Below are positions 34,711 through 42,690 of a stretch of DNA of 64,000 bases, one piece after another (positions within the stretch are counted from its first letter, which is position 1; each line of letters starts with the position of its first letter). A program made the position numbers and the translations under genes. The notes beneath the pieces are model-generated. The model worked only from the letters and a program-made list of their open reading frames with translations. It did not search any database and was not told the DNA's origin. Source of the DNA: Rhodocyclaceae bacterium (GTDB lineage: Bacteria > Pseudomonadota > Gammaproteobacteria > Burkholderiales > Rhodocyclaceae); NCBI GenBank assembly GCA_013791905.1, contig VMSX01000011.1, positions 124,001-188,000 on the forward strand, given 5' to 3'.

Positions 34711-36256
34711 GTGCCACCTCCTCGAGAGTGGTTTGCCCTGCGCAGGCGAGTTGCAGGGCGGCGTCGCGCAGGCTGCGCGTACCCTGAAGTCGCGCCTCGC
34801 TCTTGATTTCAGCCAGGGGCGCGCGTTGGGCTATCAGGAAACGCAGGCGGTCATCAAGTGCCAGGATCTCGGCAACCGCCCGACGCCCCCGATAGCCGGT
34901 GCCACGACATTCGTTACAGCCCTTGCCCTGGCGGAAATCGCCCGCGGCAAGCTCGGCTGACAGATTGAGGGTGGCGATGTCGTGTGAAGACGGGATGACG
35001 GACTCGGCGCAATGCGGGCAGACCGTGCGCAGCAGGCGCTGCGCCCAGACGCCATTCAATGCCGAGGTGAGGGAATAGGGGTCGATGCCCATGTGGGCGA
35101 AACGACTGAACACGTCGAACACGTGGTTGGCATGCACCGTGGACAACACGAGATGTCCGGTCAGCGCTGACTGCACGGCGATCTCGGCAGTCTCGGCATC
35201 GCGAATCTCGCCGATCATGATCTTGTCCGGATCATGGCGCAGGATGGAGCGCAGGCCGCGCGCGAAGCTGAGCCCCTTCTTGTCGTTGACCGGAATCTGC
35301 AGCACGCCCGGCAACTCGTACTCGACGGGGTCTTCAATGGTGACGATCTTGTCGCGCCCATTATGGATTTCGGACAACACACCATACAGCGTCGTGGTCT
35401 TGCCGCTGCCGGTCGGCCCGGTGACCAACAGCATGCCGTAGGGCTGAGTGGCCAGCGCACGCATGCGGGCGAGATCGGCGGCGGCAAAGCCCAAGCCTTC
35501 GAGACGCAACGCCTCGCCTTCGGGCACCAGGCTGCGCTTGTCGAGAATCCGCAAGACGGCATCCTCGCCATGAATGCTCGGCATGATGGACACTCGCAGG
35601 TCAATGCTGCGTCCGGCAAAGCGGACGGGGAAGCGTCCGTCCTGTGGCACGCGCCGCTCGGCGATGTCGAGTTCGGCCAGCACCTTGAGGCGCGATACGG
35701 CCTGCTCGGCCATCTCGCGCCCCGCCGGCGAGCCCATTTTTTCGAGCACGCCGTCGATGCGAAAGCGAATATCGAGTCCGGCGCGCGTCGCCTCAAGGTG
35801 AATATCGCTGGCGCCAAGTTTCAACGCGTTGTGGATGGTTGCATTGACCAGCCGCACCACCGGGCTGGTATTTTGTCCGATCCGCGCCAGCGAGATATCT
35901 TCGCCGCGTTCCGCCGTCTCGCCAGCGCCGACTTTCTGTGTCACGACAGCGGCGAGCGCTGGTGCTGACTGCTCCTGCCGACGCAACCAGGCCGTCAAGT
36001 CATCCGCATTGGCCAAACGCCATTCAACGGGGTCGCCGGCACGCGCCTCCACCCAGCGCTGCACGTCGGCCGCCAGCGGGTTGTCGAATACCGCGACAAG
36101 CCGCTGGCCATCGCGAAACAGGGCACAGCGCCGCGCTTGCGCCTCGGCCAGCGGCAGCCGGTCAAAAGCCGGCGTCAGACGGGACAACTGGGGCAACGTG
36201 GCGATCGGATAATCGGCATCGTTGAGTACTGCACTGGTGAGCGGGGCATTCATCAC
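34691..36256 (-). CDS. gspE: Type II secretion/type IV pilus assembly ATPase, GspE family
   Basis: 521 residues. It has an N-terminal GspE_N-type region, a linker, then the RecA-like motor: Walker A GPTGSGKTTTLYG, Asp box (TIEDPVEYE), Walker B IMIGEIRDAETAEIA and His box (LVLSTVHAN). A zinc-binding tetracysteine (CPHC and CNEC, about 35 residues apart) is present as in GspE and PilB assembly ATPases, not retraction ATPases. It powers pseudopilus assembly from the cytoplasm. The linker residues KVGAGETAERG are encoded by a family A repeat at 35912-35935. It overlaps the gspF start by 4 bases. Confidence 0.95.
   Translation of the reverse strand: MMNAPLTSAVLNDADYPIATLPQLSRLTPAFDRLPLAEAQARRCALFRDGQRLVAVFDNPLAADVQRWVEARAGDPVEWRLANADDLTAWLRRQEQSAPALAAVVTQKVGAGETAERGEDISLARIGQNTSPVVRLVNATIHNALKLGASDIHLEATRAGLDIRFRIDGVLEKMGSPAGREMAEQAVSRLKVLAELDIAERRVPQDGRFPVRFAGRSIDLRVSIMPSIHGEDAVLRILDKRSLVPEGEALRLEGLGFAAADLARMRALATQPYGMLLVTGPTGSGKTTTLYGVLSEIHNGRDKIVTIEDPVEYELPGVLQIPVNDKKGLSFARGLRSILRHDPDKIMIGEIRDAETAEIAVQSALTGHLVLSTVHANHVFDVFSRFAHMGIDPYSLTSALNGVWAQRLLRTVCPHCAESVIPSSHDIATLNLSAELAAGDFRQGKGCNECRGTGYRGRRAVAEILALDDRLRFLIAQRAPLAEIKSEARLQGTRSLRDAALQLACAGQTTLEEVARVTLQH
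35912..35935 (-). repeat. Family A repeat inside gspE
   Basis: Reads AAAGTCGGCG then CTGGCGAGACGGCG in the sense strand of gspE, translated KVGAGETA in the N-terminal linker. Confidence 0.75.
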
Positions 36257-37428
36257 AAGCTCCCGGCGAGATCGAAAATGGGCATGTAGAGCAGCACGAC
36301 GATCGTGCCGACGACCAGACCAATCGCCATCATCAGCAACGGCTCGAAGGTCCGGGCAAAGACATCGATACGGCGCGCGATTTCGCCGTCATGGAAACGC
36401 GCCGCGCGCCCCATCATCGCGCCAAGCTGCCCGCTCCGTTCGCCAACACGCAGCAGGCGCAAGGCCACGGGCGTAATTAACGCCGCAGCTTCGAAAGCCT
36501 GCGAGACACTCTCGCCGCGACCGATGGCAGCAGCAGCGGTGCGGTAACGCACCAGGGTTTCAGCCGAAAGCAGGCCTTCGGCCAATTGCATCGCCTGGAG
36601 GATGGGCAGGCCGCCGTCGAGCAGCGTGCCCAGTGAAAGATAGAGCCGCGTCAACTCGAAGGTGGCGACGGTGTTGCCCACCCCGGGCAGCCGGCGCAAC
36701 AGCCGCAGCAGGCCGCCACCGCGCCACCAGGTCCGCCCCGCCAGAAGCGCTGCCACCAGCAGTCCCCCGCCACCGAGCATCAGCGCCTGGACATGGCTGC
36801 TGGCAAAGGTGCCCCAGGCGATCAACTGCTGGGACAGCCAGGGCAATTCGCGGCCGGTGCCTTGATATACCGCGGCGAAGCGCGGCACCACATAGCCGAG
36901 CAGAAACAGCGTCACCAATAATCCGACCGCCGCGAGGATCACCGGATATATCAATGCACTGATGACGCGGCTGCGTACACTGTCGAGACGACTGCGGTAT
37001 TCGATGTAGCGCGCAAGCGAGTCGGGCAAGCTCGACGTGCGCTCCGCTGCACGCATGAGCCCGATGTAGAGCGCGGGAAAATGCTCGGGCTGTGCCTCCA
37101 GCGCAACAGAGAAACGCAAGCCCTCGTTAAGCGCACGCGATAACTTTTCGAGCACGGCACGCGCCACCGCACGCTGTTCTTTTTCGCGCAGCGCATCGAT
37201 GGTTTCAGTCAGCGACAGACCGGCTTCGAGCAACCCCAGCAATTCCTGACTGAAGATCGGCAAGGAAAACTGGCCGCCTTGCGCGCGTCTTTTCGGCTCG
37301 GCCGCGATCACCGACAGCGGGCGCAGCGTTTGTGCGCAAACTTGCGTTCGCGCTGCGGCGGCATCGACGGCGTCGACCGTCATGCTGACCACGCCGTCGC
37401 TACCCAGGGCTCTTACCGCGAAATGCAT
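36253..37428 (-). CDS. gspF: Inner-membrane platform protein, GspF/PilC family
   Basis: 391 residues from MHFAVRALGSDG; the longer frame to 37563 is unsupported because it overlaps gspG. Two GspF domains (about 55-180 and 260-385), each a helical bundle, alternate with membrane segments SALIYPVILAAVGLLVTLFLLGYVVP and LLMMAIGLVVGTIVVLLYMPIFDL. The conserved GLSLTETIDAL and GERSGQLGAMM turns are present. It anchors the GspE ATPase. The start lies one base after the gspG stop and the stop overlaps gspE. Confidence 0.93.
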   Translation of the reverse strand: MHFAVRALGSDGVVSMTVDAVDAAAARTQVCAQTLRPLSVIAAEPKRRAQGGQFSLPIFSQELLGLLEAGLSLTETIDALREKEQRAVARAVLEKLSRALNEGLRFSVALEAQPEHFPALYIGLMRAAERTSSLPDSLARYIEYRSRLDSVRSRVISALIYPVILAAVGLLVTLFLLGYVVPRFAAVYQGTGRELPWLSQQLIAWGTFASSHVQALMLGGGGLLVAALLAGRTWWRGGGLLRLLRRLPGVGNTVATFELTRLYLSLGTLLDGGLPILQAMQLAEGLLSAETLVRYRTAAAAIGRGESVSQAFEAAALITPVALRLLRVGERSGQLGAMMGRAARFHDGEIARRIDVFARTFEPLLMMAIGLVVGTIVVLLYMPIFDLAGSL

Positions 37429-37429
37429 G

Positions 37430-37834
37430 TCAGTAAACAATATCGGCGTTTTCGCCGCTGCCCCCGGGAACGCCGTCCCGCCCGTAGGAAAGCAATATGA
37501 AGTCACCCTTGGGGCCGGGCGTCCGGTAAACGTAGGGTTTCCCCCAGGGATCGGCCGGCACATCCTTTTTCAGGTAGGGACCATTCCAACTAGCCTCGCC
37601 GGCCGGCCGCTCGCGCAGGGCGGCAAGGCCCTGGGCAGCGGAAGGATAGTGACCGGTGTCGAGACGGAGGGTGTCGAGTGCCTTGGCCAGTGCCTCGATC
37701 TGGGCACGTGCCGCAACGGTTTCCGACTTGCCGATCTGTGAAACGTAGCGCGGCCCCACGTAAGCCACCAGCAGTCCGATGATAGCGACCACCACCAGCA
37801 GTTCCAGCAACGTGAAGCCGCGCTCCTTGCTCAT
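37430..37834 (-). CDS. gspG: Major pseudopilin GspG
   Basis: 134 residues. Prepilin leader SKERGFTLLELLVVVAIIGLLVAYVGP (Gly at the cleavage site, Glu at +5), then the classical GspG fold: IEALAKALDTLRLDTGHYPSAAQGLAALRERP, WNGPYLKKDVPADPWGKPYVYRTPG and the calcium-site C-terminal region LLSYGRDGVPGGSGENADI. This is the most canonical member of the three-plus-one pseudopilin set. Its ATG overlaps the fccB stop (ATGA), so secretion genes are translationally coupled to the sulfide dehydrogenase genes. Confidence 0.96.
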   Translation of the reverse strand: MSKERGFTLLELLVVVAIIGLLVAYVGPRYVSQIGKSETVAARAQIEALAKALDTLRLDTGHYPSAAQGLAALRERPAGEASWNGPYLKKDVPADPWGKPYVYRTPGPKGDFILLSYGRDGVPGGSGENADIVY

Positions 37835-39135
37835 GCGAAGCTGTCCCCCATCAGCGCGGTGAACCACTTGTTCATCTCCTCGAAGTTGTCCTTCGAGCGT
37901 GTTGCCGCCTCGCCGGCAGAGGCCGGAACGGGCTGCATGGTTTTACTCACCGGGTCGTAGGCGAAGTTGACCGTGAGCCAGGAAGCGGTTTCGAAGGTGA
38001 TCGGCGAGTAGCAGGCCGAGTTGGTGTGCGGCGACGGATCGGGCGCGCGGCCGGAAAGCAGCCGCAGGATGGCGTCGGCGCAGACCTTGGCTTCCTGGTT
38101 GGCGATGTGGCCGGCCTTGGGTTGTGTCGTCGCCGAAGCATCGCCGATGACATGAATGCCCGGCGCAATCCTGGTCTCATAGGACAGCACGTCGACGTTG
38201 CTCCACCTGCCGCCGGCATCGGCCAGGCCGTTGGCGGCGATTACCTTGCCGGCGCGATGCGGCGGGATCACATTCAGCACATTGCCACGGACATTGCCCT
38301 CGCTGGTGTTCAGTGTCAGCGTCGCAGCATCGACGCTGTTGATGCTCACGCCGGGACGGTACTCGACGCCATGCAGGGCAAACCCTTCGAGGAAAGAATG
38401 CTCCTCGGCCATGATGCTGGCGTTGGCGTCGAGCACGATGACCTTGGCGCCAGACCGATTGCGCTTGAGCCAGTCGGCAACGACGCAGGCACGCTCGTAG
38501 GGTCCGGGCGGGCAACGGATGGGCTTGGCCGGAATACTCATGACGAAAACGCCGCCCGCGGGCATCGCGGTGATCATGTTGCGCAGCGCCGTGGTTTGCG
38601 GACCGGCCGTCCATGCGTGCGGCACTTTGGCCTGTGCCGCAGCCGTTTCGAGGCCAGGCAACACGTCGAAATCGACGCCGGGTGCAACAACCAGCCGGTC
38701 GTAGGCATAGCGCGTGCCGCTCGCGAGCGTCACGGCACGGCCGACCGGGTCGATGGTCACCACCTCGCCCTTGACGATCTTCACGCCGTAGCGACTGGCC
38801 AGGTTGCCATAGCCGAACTGCAACGAATTGATGGTGCGCGAGCCGTTCAGCACCAGGTTGCTCATGATGCTGGAGGTATAGGCCGAGTCGCGCTCGATCA
38901 ACGTGACATCGACCCCCGTGCCGCCCCAGAAGCGCAAATATTTGGCGACCGTGGCGCCGCCCATGCCACCGCCGATAACGACGACGCGCCCCTTGATGCC
39001 GGTAGTGGGGAACGCACTGGTAGTGGCCGTCCTGGTGCGCCTGTCGTCAGCTGCAGCCAAAGCACTCCAGCCGGCTGCCGTCAGCCCGATGCCGGCAGCG
39101 CCGGTCCATTTGATGAAATCTCTGCGTTTAACCAT
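37831..39135 (-). CDS. fccB: Flavocytochrome c sulfide dehydrogenase, flavoprotein subunit
   Basis: 434 residues with a Tat signal (KRRDFIKWTGAAGIGLTAAG). It oxidises sulfide in the periplasm and passes electrons to the FccA heme subunit. FAD-binding motifs are VVVIGGGMGGATVAKYL and, near the C-terminus, IHVIGDASATTQPKAGHIANQEAK. Redox cysteines are in IRCPPGPYERACVVADWLK and SACYSPITF, matching the flavocytochrome c pattern. The FCSD C-terminal domain (TASWLTVNFAYDP) is present. It follows fccA by 13 bp and overlaps gspG by 4 bases, an unusual neighbour for this enzyme. Confidence 0.93.
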   Translation of the reverse strand: MVKRRDFIKWTGAAGIGLTAAGWSALAAADDRRTRTATTSAFPTTGIKGRVVVIGGGMGGATVAKYLRFWGGTGVDVTLIERDSAYTSSIMSNLVLNGSRTINSLQFGYGNLASRYGVKIVKGEVVTIDPVGRAVTLASGTRYAYDRLVVAPGVDFDVLPGLETAAAQAKVPHAWTAGPQTTALRNMITAMPAGGVFVMSIPAKPIRCPPGPYERACVVADWLKRNRSGAKVIVLDANASIMAEEHSFLEGFALHGVEYRPGVSINSVDAATLTLNTSEGNVRGNVLNVIPPHRAGKVIAANGLADAGGRWSNVDVLSYETRIAPGIHVIGDASATTQPKAGHIANQEAKVCADAILRLLSGRAPDPSPHTNSACYSPITFETASWLTVNFAYDPVSKTMQPVPASAGEAATRSKDNFEEMNKWFTALMGDSFA

Positions 39136-39148
39136 ATCGAGTCACCTT

Positions 39149-39451
39149 TTAGCGTAGCGTTGCCAGATAAGTGGCAAGCAGTTTGATTTCGGCATCGGTA
39201 TAGCCGCGCGCATGCATGTCCATCATCTTGGGTGGCGTCTTACGCTGCATCTCCTTCATTTCATTGTAGATTTCGCTGACCGACTCACCCCTGATCGAAT
39301 CCACACCGCCGCTGCCATTGGTGCCATGGCACTGGAAGCAGTTGGAGGCGAGCAGGCGGCCAGGCGGCGGGGCGGTCGTCGTGGTCTGGGCGAAGGCGGG
39401 TGCCACGGCCAGGGCCAGCACCAGCCCTTGAAAGATTTTGCTTTGGTTCAT
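39149..39451 (-). CDS. fccA: Flavocytochrome c sulfide dehydrogenase, cytochrome subunit (monoheme)
   Basis: 100 residues from MNQSKIFQGL, which has AAGGAGC eight bases before it; a longer frame to 39616 is rejected. A signal peptide is cleaved near AFAQ. One heme site, CFQCHG (C38, C41, H42), and a likely Met ligand in KTPPKMMDMHARGYTDAE. Only one heme motif is present, whereas the Allochromatium FccA is diheme, so this is the short monoheme form. It is the first gene of the long operon that continues into the secretion genes. Confidence 0.88.
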   Translation of the reverse strand: MNQSKIFQGLVLALAVAPAFAQTTTTAPPPGRLLASNCFQCHGTNGSGGVDSIRGESVSEIYNEMKEMQRKTPPKMMDMHARGYTDAEIKLLATYLATLR

Positions 39452-39594
39452 GGAAGCTCCTTGGTCTTGTTTCCGGAATGCCGCACGCTGTCGCCACGGC
39501 CCTACGCGAACGCTCCTGGCGTGGTGTCCGCGAACCAAATCATCGTCATTCCGCGCCGCCGTCGCTACTGTCGCCACAACCCGACACTTTGACC

Positions 39595-39610
39595 TGGCAC
39601 CACCTTGGCT
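39595..39610 (+). promoter_or_regulatory. Sigma-54-like promoter before the GlrK-like kinase
   Basis: TGGCAC-N7-GGCT keeps the invariant GG and GC at the -24/-12 spacing (GG at 39596-39597, GC at 39608-39609). The predicted transcription start would be only a few bases before the GTG start at 39624, so the mRNA would be almost leaderless; this weakens the call. Confidence 0.35.
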
Positions 39611-39623
39611 TAGCATTGCAGCC

Positions 39624-41042
39624 GTGACCCTTTATCCGCGTTCATTCCTGCGCCTGATCCTGAGCGGCTGGCTATTGATAGCCCTGCCGCTGCTGCTCGC
39701 GATTGCCTTCGCCTCGGTCAGCCTGGCCCGTCTTTCCGCACGCAGCGAGGCCGCCTTGCAGCAGACGGCAGAGGCAACGCGACTCAGTTGGGAACTCGAC
39801 GAGGATCTGCTCCTGATGGTGCGCATCCTGCGTCAGCACGAAGCGCTGCGCGACCCATCGTTGCTCGACGACTATGTCATAGCCCGCAATGAATGGCGAG
39901 AAAACGGCGCAGGGTTTGCGCGCGTTCCCCTGCTGGCATCGCTGTCTGGTCGCGTCAACGAGTTGCTGGTGCTGGAGGAGGCAGCGTATCACCAGCTCAC
40001 GACGGATAACCAAGGCACCCAGGCCTTGCACGAGGCCCTGAGCGACATCAATCACCGCACCGTCGGGATCATCGGCGAAGTCGGCAAACTCACCGAAGCC
40101 GAACGCATGTCATTTCGCACCGAAGCGGAAACGCTGCAGCAGCAGTTGCTGATCGCCATGTCGCTGGCGTTGCTGATCGCCGCCGTGCTGTTCTGGTCAG
40201 GCCGACTCATCCTGGCGCAACTGCTGCAAGGCGTCGGGCGTGCCGTCAGCGCGCTTGGCAACAACCAGCTCGAGCAGAGTATCCGCCTCACTGGGCCGGA
40301 TGACCTGCGCTGGATCGGCAAGCGTCTCGATTGGCTGCGCAGGCGCATGCTGGCCTTGCAGGACGAACGCAAGCGCATCCTGCGGCACATCTCCCACGAG
40401 TTGAAGACACCGCTCGCCGCCCTGCGCGAAGGCGCGAGCCAGCTCTCCGAAGGAATTGCCGGCCCGCTTTCCCCGCGCCAGGAGAAAATTGCCGGCATCA
40501 TGCAGAACAACGTGCTGCGCCTGCAAGGTCTGATCGACGGTCTGCTCAAGTTGCAACAAACCGAGCATGTCCGGGAACGCATCGAGCGTGTGCCCTTGCG
40601 TCTCGACGAAATGATCGAGCAGATTCTCGCCACGCACAAGCTTGCGGCCCGTGACAAGCGGCTGCACATCACGGGCACGCTCGCACCGCTGACGGTAGCG
40701 GGTGGACACGAAGAAGTGACCACCATCATCGACAACCTGTTGTCGAATGCCATCAAATTTTCGCCGCCGCACGGCACGGTACGGCTCACGCTGACGCGCG
40801 ACAAGCACTCCGCGGTTCTCGACGTCAAAGACGAAGGCCCCGGCGTGCCCGAAGCCGACCGCACAATGATTTTCGAGCCGTTCTACCGCAGCCCTGGCAC
40901 GAAAAGCGTGGCCGGCGTCGGCCTCGGTCTGGCCATCGCGCGCGAATTTGCCTTGGCGCATCGCGGCTCGCTCGACTTCCTGGTTTCGGACGAGGGGGCA
41001 CACTTCCGCGCCACCCTGCCGCTGGCAACCGACCCACCATGA
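39624..41042 (+). CDS. GlrK/QseE-like sensor histidine kinase
   Basis: 472 residues from a GTG (VTLYPRSFLRLIL); an upstream ATG at 39438 would read through the fccA promoter and is rejected. Two membrane helices (about 8-35 and 170-195) bracket a periplasmic helical sensor, then a HAMP, HisKA with RHISHELKTPLAALREG (His near 259) and an HATPase domain with DNLLSNAIKFSPP, DVKDEGPGVPEADR and GVGLGLAIAREF. It forms an operon with a small lipoprotein and a GlrR-like regulator, the order seen for glrK-qseG-glrR in enterobacteria. It is divergent from fccA. The signal is unknown. Confidence 0.88.
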   Translation: MTLYPRSFLRLILSGWLLIALPLLLAIAFASVSLARLSARSEAALQQTAEATRLSWELDEDLLLMVRILRQHEALRDPSLLDDYVIARNEWRENGAGFARVPLLASLSGRVNELLVLEEAAYHQLTTDNQGTQALHEALSDINHRTVGIIGEVGKLTEAERMSFRTEAETLQQQLLIAMSLALLIAAVLFWSGRLILAQLLQGVGRAVSALGNNQLEQSIRLTGPDDLRWIGKRLDWLRRRMLALQDERKRILRHISHELKTPLAALREGASQLSEGIAGPLSPRQEKIAGIMQNNVLRLQGLIDGLLKLQQTEHVRERIERVPLRLDEMIEQILATHKLAARDKRLHITGTLAPLTVAGGHEEVTTIIDNLLSNAIKFSPPHGTVRLTLTRDKHSAVLDVKDEGPGVPEADRTMIFEPFYRSPGTKSVAGVGLGLAIAREFALAHRGSLDFLVSDEGAHFRATLPLATDPP

Positions 41043-41320
41043 GCGCGCGCCGTATTCTTCCGCTCGTGACGGCCATCCTTCTGCTGACCGGCTGTGCCGG
41101 CCTTCCCGGCGACGAGTCGCGCCAGCTGCGCGAGGAATCGCGCCTGTTGCGCGAGGAGTTGCGCAAGGCCGATGACACCCAGAAAAAGCTGCAAAACCAG
41201 CTGGCCGAACGCCAGCGCCAGTTGCGCGACGAGCAGCGCAAGGTCGAGGATCTGGAGCAAAAGCTGGAGGCATTGCGCGCGATCGACCGCGACACGCTCA
41301 ACCGGGCGACGCGCCGATGA
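41039..41320 (+). CDS. Small coiled-coil lipoprotein (QseG-like)
   Basis: 93 residues. Signal with lipobox LLLTGC, then an almost uninterrupted charged coiled coil (DESRQLREESRLLREELRKA and onward). In enterobacteria QseG is an outer-membrane lipoprotein that binds the kinase QseE/GlrK; here it lies between kinase and regulator with 4-base overlaps on both sides, supporting the same role. Sequence identity to QseG cannot be judged by eye. Confidence 0.7.
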   Translation: MSARRILPLVTAILLLTGCAGLPGDESRQLREESRLLREELRKADDTQKKLQNQLAERQRQLRDEQRKVEDLEQKLEALRAIDRDTLNRATRR

Positions 41321-42624
41321 ATCCCGCCAAGGCAATGGCGCGCATCCTGGTCGTGGACGACGACCCCGACCTGCTCGACCTGATCTCCATGCGGCTGACA
41401 TCAGCCGGCTATGCGGTTGCGCTGGCAGCTTCCGGCGTCGAGGCGCTCGCCATTTTTCGCGCCGAGCGACCGCGCGTGGTCGTCACCGACCTGCGCATGG
41501 ACGGCATGGACGGCCATGCGCTGTTCGAACGCCTGCACGCCGAAGCGCCGAGCGTTCCGGTCATCATCCTGACGGCCCATGGCACCATCCCCGATGCCGT
41601 TGCCGCCACGCAGCGCGGCGTGTTCAGTTTCCTCACCAAGCCCTTCGACGGACGGGAACTGCTGGCACGCGTTGCCGATGCGATCACGCTTTCGCCACCG
41701 ATCGCGGCGGACCGCGGCAATGCCGCCTGGCGCAAGAACATCGTCACGACAGACGCGGTGATGGAGGAACTGCTGCGCAGCGCGCATCGCCTGGCTGAAG
41801 ACGACCAGCCTTTGTTGCTGACGGGGCCGCGCGGCAGCGGCAAGGAACTGTTTGCCCGCACGATGCACGACAGCAGCCAGCGCGCCCGGCAATGCTTTCA
41901 CATCTTGCGTTGCGGCACCGCGGCCGACAGCGACACGGAGGAGACGCAGTTTTCCGAAGCCCTCGCTGTCGGCCTTGGCGGCACCCTCTTCCTCGACGAT
42001 GTTGGGCAACTTCCACCCACGCTGCAGGCGCGGCTCCTGCCGCTGGTCAGTGCGGCAGGCCTGTTCGGCACCAGGACCAGCGCCATACGCGTCATCGCCT
42101 CGACCTCGCAATCCCTCGACCCGGCGATCCGCTACGGCCGTTTCCGTGCCGACCTCTATTACAGTCTCAAGCGCAACACGCTGTCCTTGCCCGGCCTGGC
42201 TGAGCGGCACAAGGATATTCCCCTGCTGGTCGCGCATTTCTCTGCACAAAGGCAGCCGACGGAAACATCCACCGCTTCCGGCTTTTCTCCCGAGGCGCTG
42301 ACGCTGCTGTGCGAAGCGCCATGGCCGGGGAACGTGCGGCAATTGCGCAACATCATTGAACAGGCACTTTCGCTGGCAGTCGTGCCGCAGGTTCCCGCCA
42401 CGCTGGTGAAACGACTGCTGCATGAAGACAACGCCCGCGAGATGGCTGCGCTCGACGACGCCCGCAAGGCTTTCGAGTACGACTATCTCGTCCAGTTGCT
42501 CAAGGCGACTACCGGTAACGTCGCACAGGCGGCGCGCATTGCGCAACGCAATCGCACCGAGTTCTACAAGCTGCTCGCGCGGCATGCCCTGGACCCGGCA
42601 TCTTTCAAGCAAGGCCGGGCATGA
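41317..42624 (+). CDS. GlrR/NtrC-type response regulator lacking the GAFTGA loop
   Basis: 435 residues: receiver domain (D14-D16, phospho-acceptor D58, K108), AAA+ domain (Walker A GPRGSGKE at 170-177, Walker B GGTLFLDDVG at 221-230, Arg-finger region YGRFRADLYYSLKRN) and a Fis-type helix-turn-helix (TGNVAQAARIAQRNRTEFYKLL). Activators of sigma-54 need the GAFTGA loop between Walker A and B; here the stretch from about 195 to 220 (RCGTAADSDTEETQFSEALA) is shortened and has no such motif, and Walker B has DD instead of DE. It therefore probably cannot remodel sigma-54 holoenzyme and may act on sigma-70 promoters or by DNA binding alone. Confidence 0.85.
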   Translation: MNPAKAMARILVVDDDPDLLDLISMRLTSAGYAVALAASGVEALAIFRAERPRVVVTDLRMDGMDGHALFERLHAEAPSVPVIILTAHGTIPDAVAATQRGVFSFLTKPFDGRELLARVADAITLSPPIAADRGNAAWRKNIVTTDAVMEELLRSAHRLAEDDQPLLLTGPRGSGKELFARTMHDSSQRARQCFHILRCGTAADSDTEETQFSEALAVGLGGTLFLDDVGQLPPTLQARLLPLVSAAGLFGTRTSAIRVIASTSQSLDPAIRYGRFRADLYYSLKRNTLSLPGLAERHKDIPLLVAHFSAQRQPTETSTASGFSPEALTLLCEAPWPGNVRQLRNIIEQALSLAVVPQVPATLVKRLLHEDNAREMAALDDARKAFEYDYLVQLLKATTGNVAQAARIAQRNRTEFYKLLARHALDPASFKQGRA

Positions 42625-42690
42625 AGCCCACCTTTGCTGCGCATGAAGGAAATCAGGCCACGCCGTCAGTCCTGGTTTTCTGCCGCGTGT

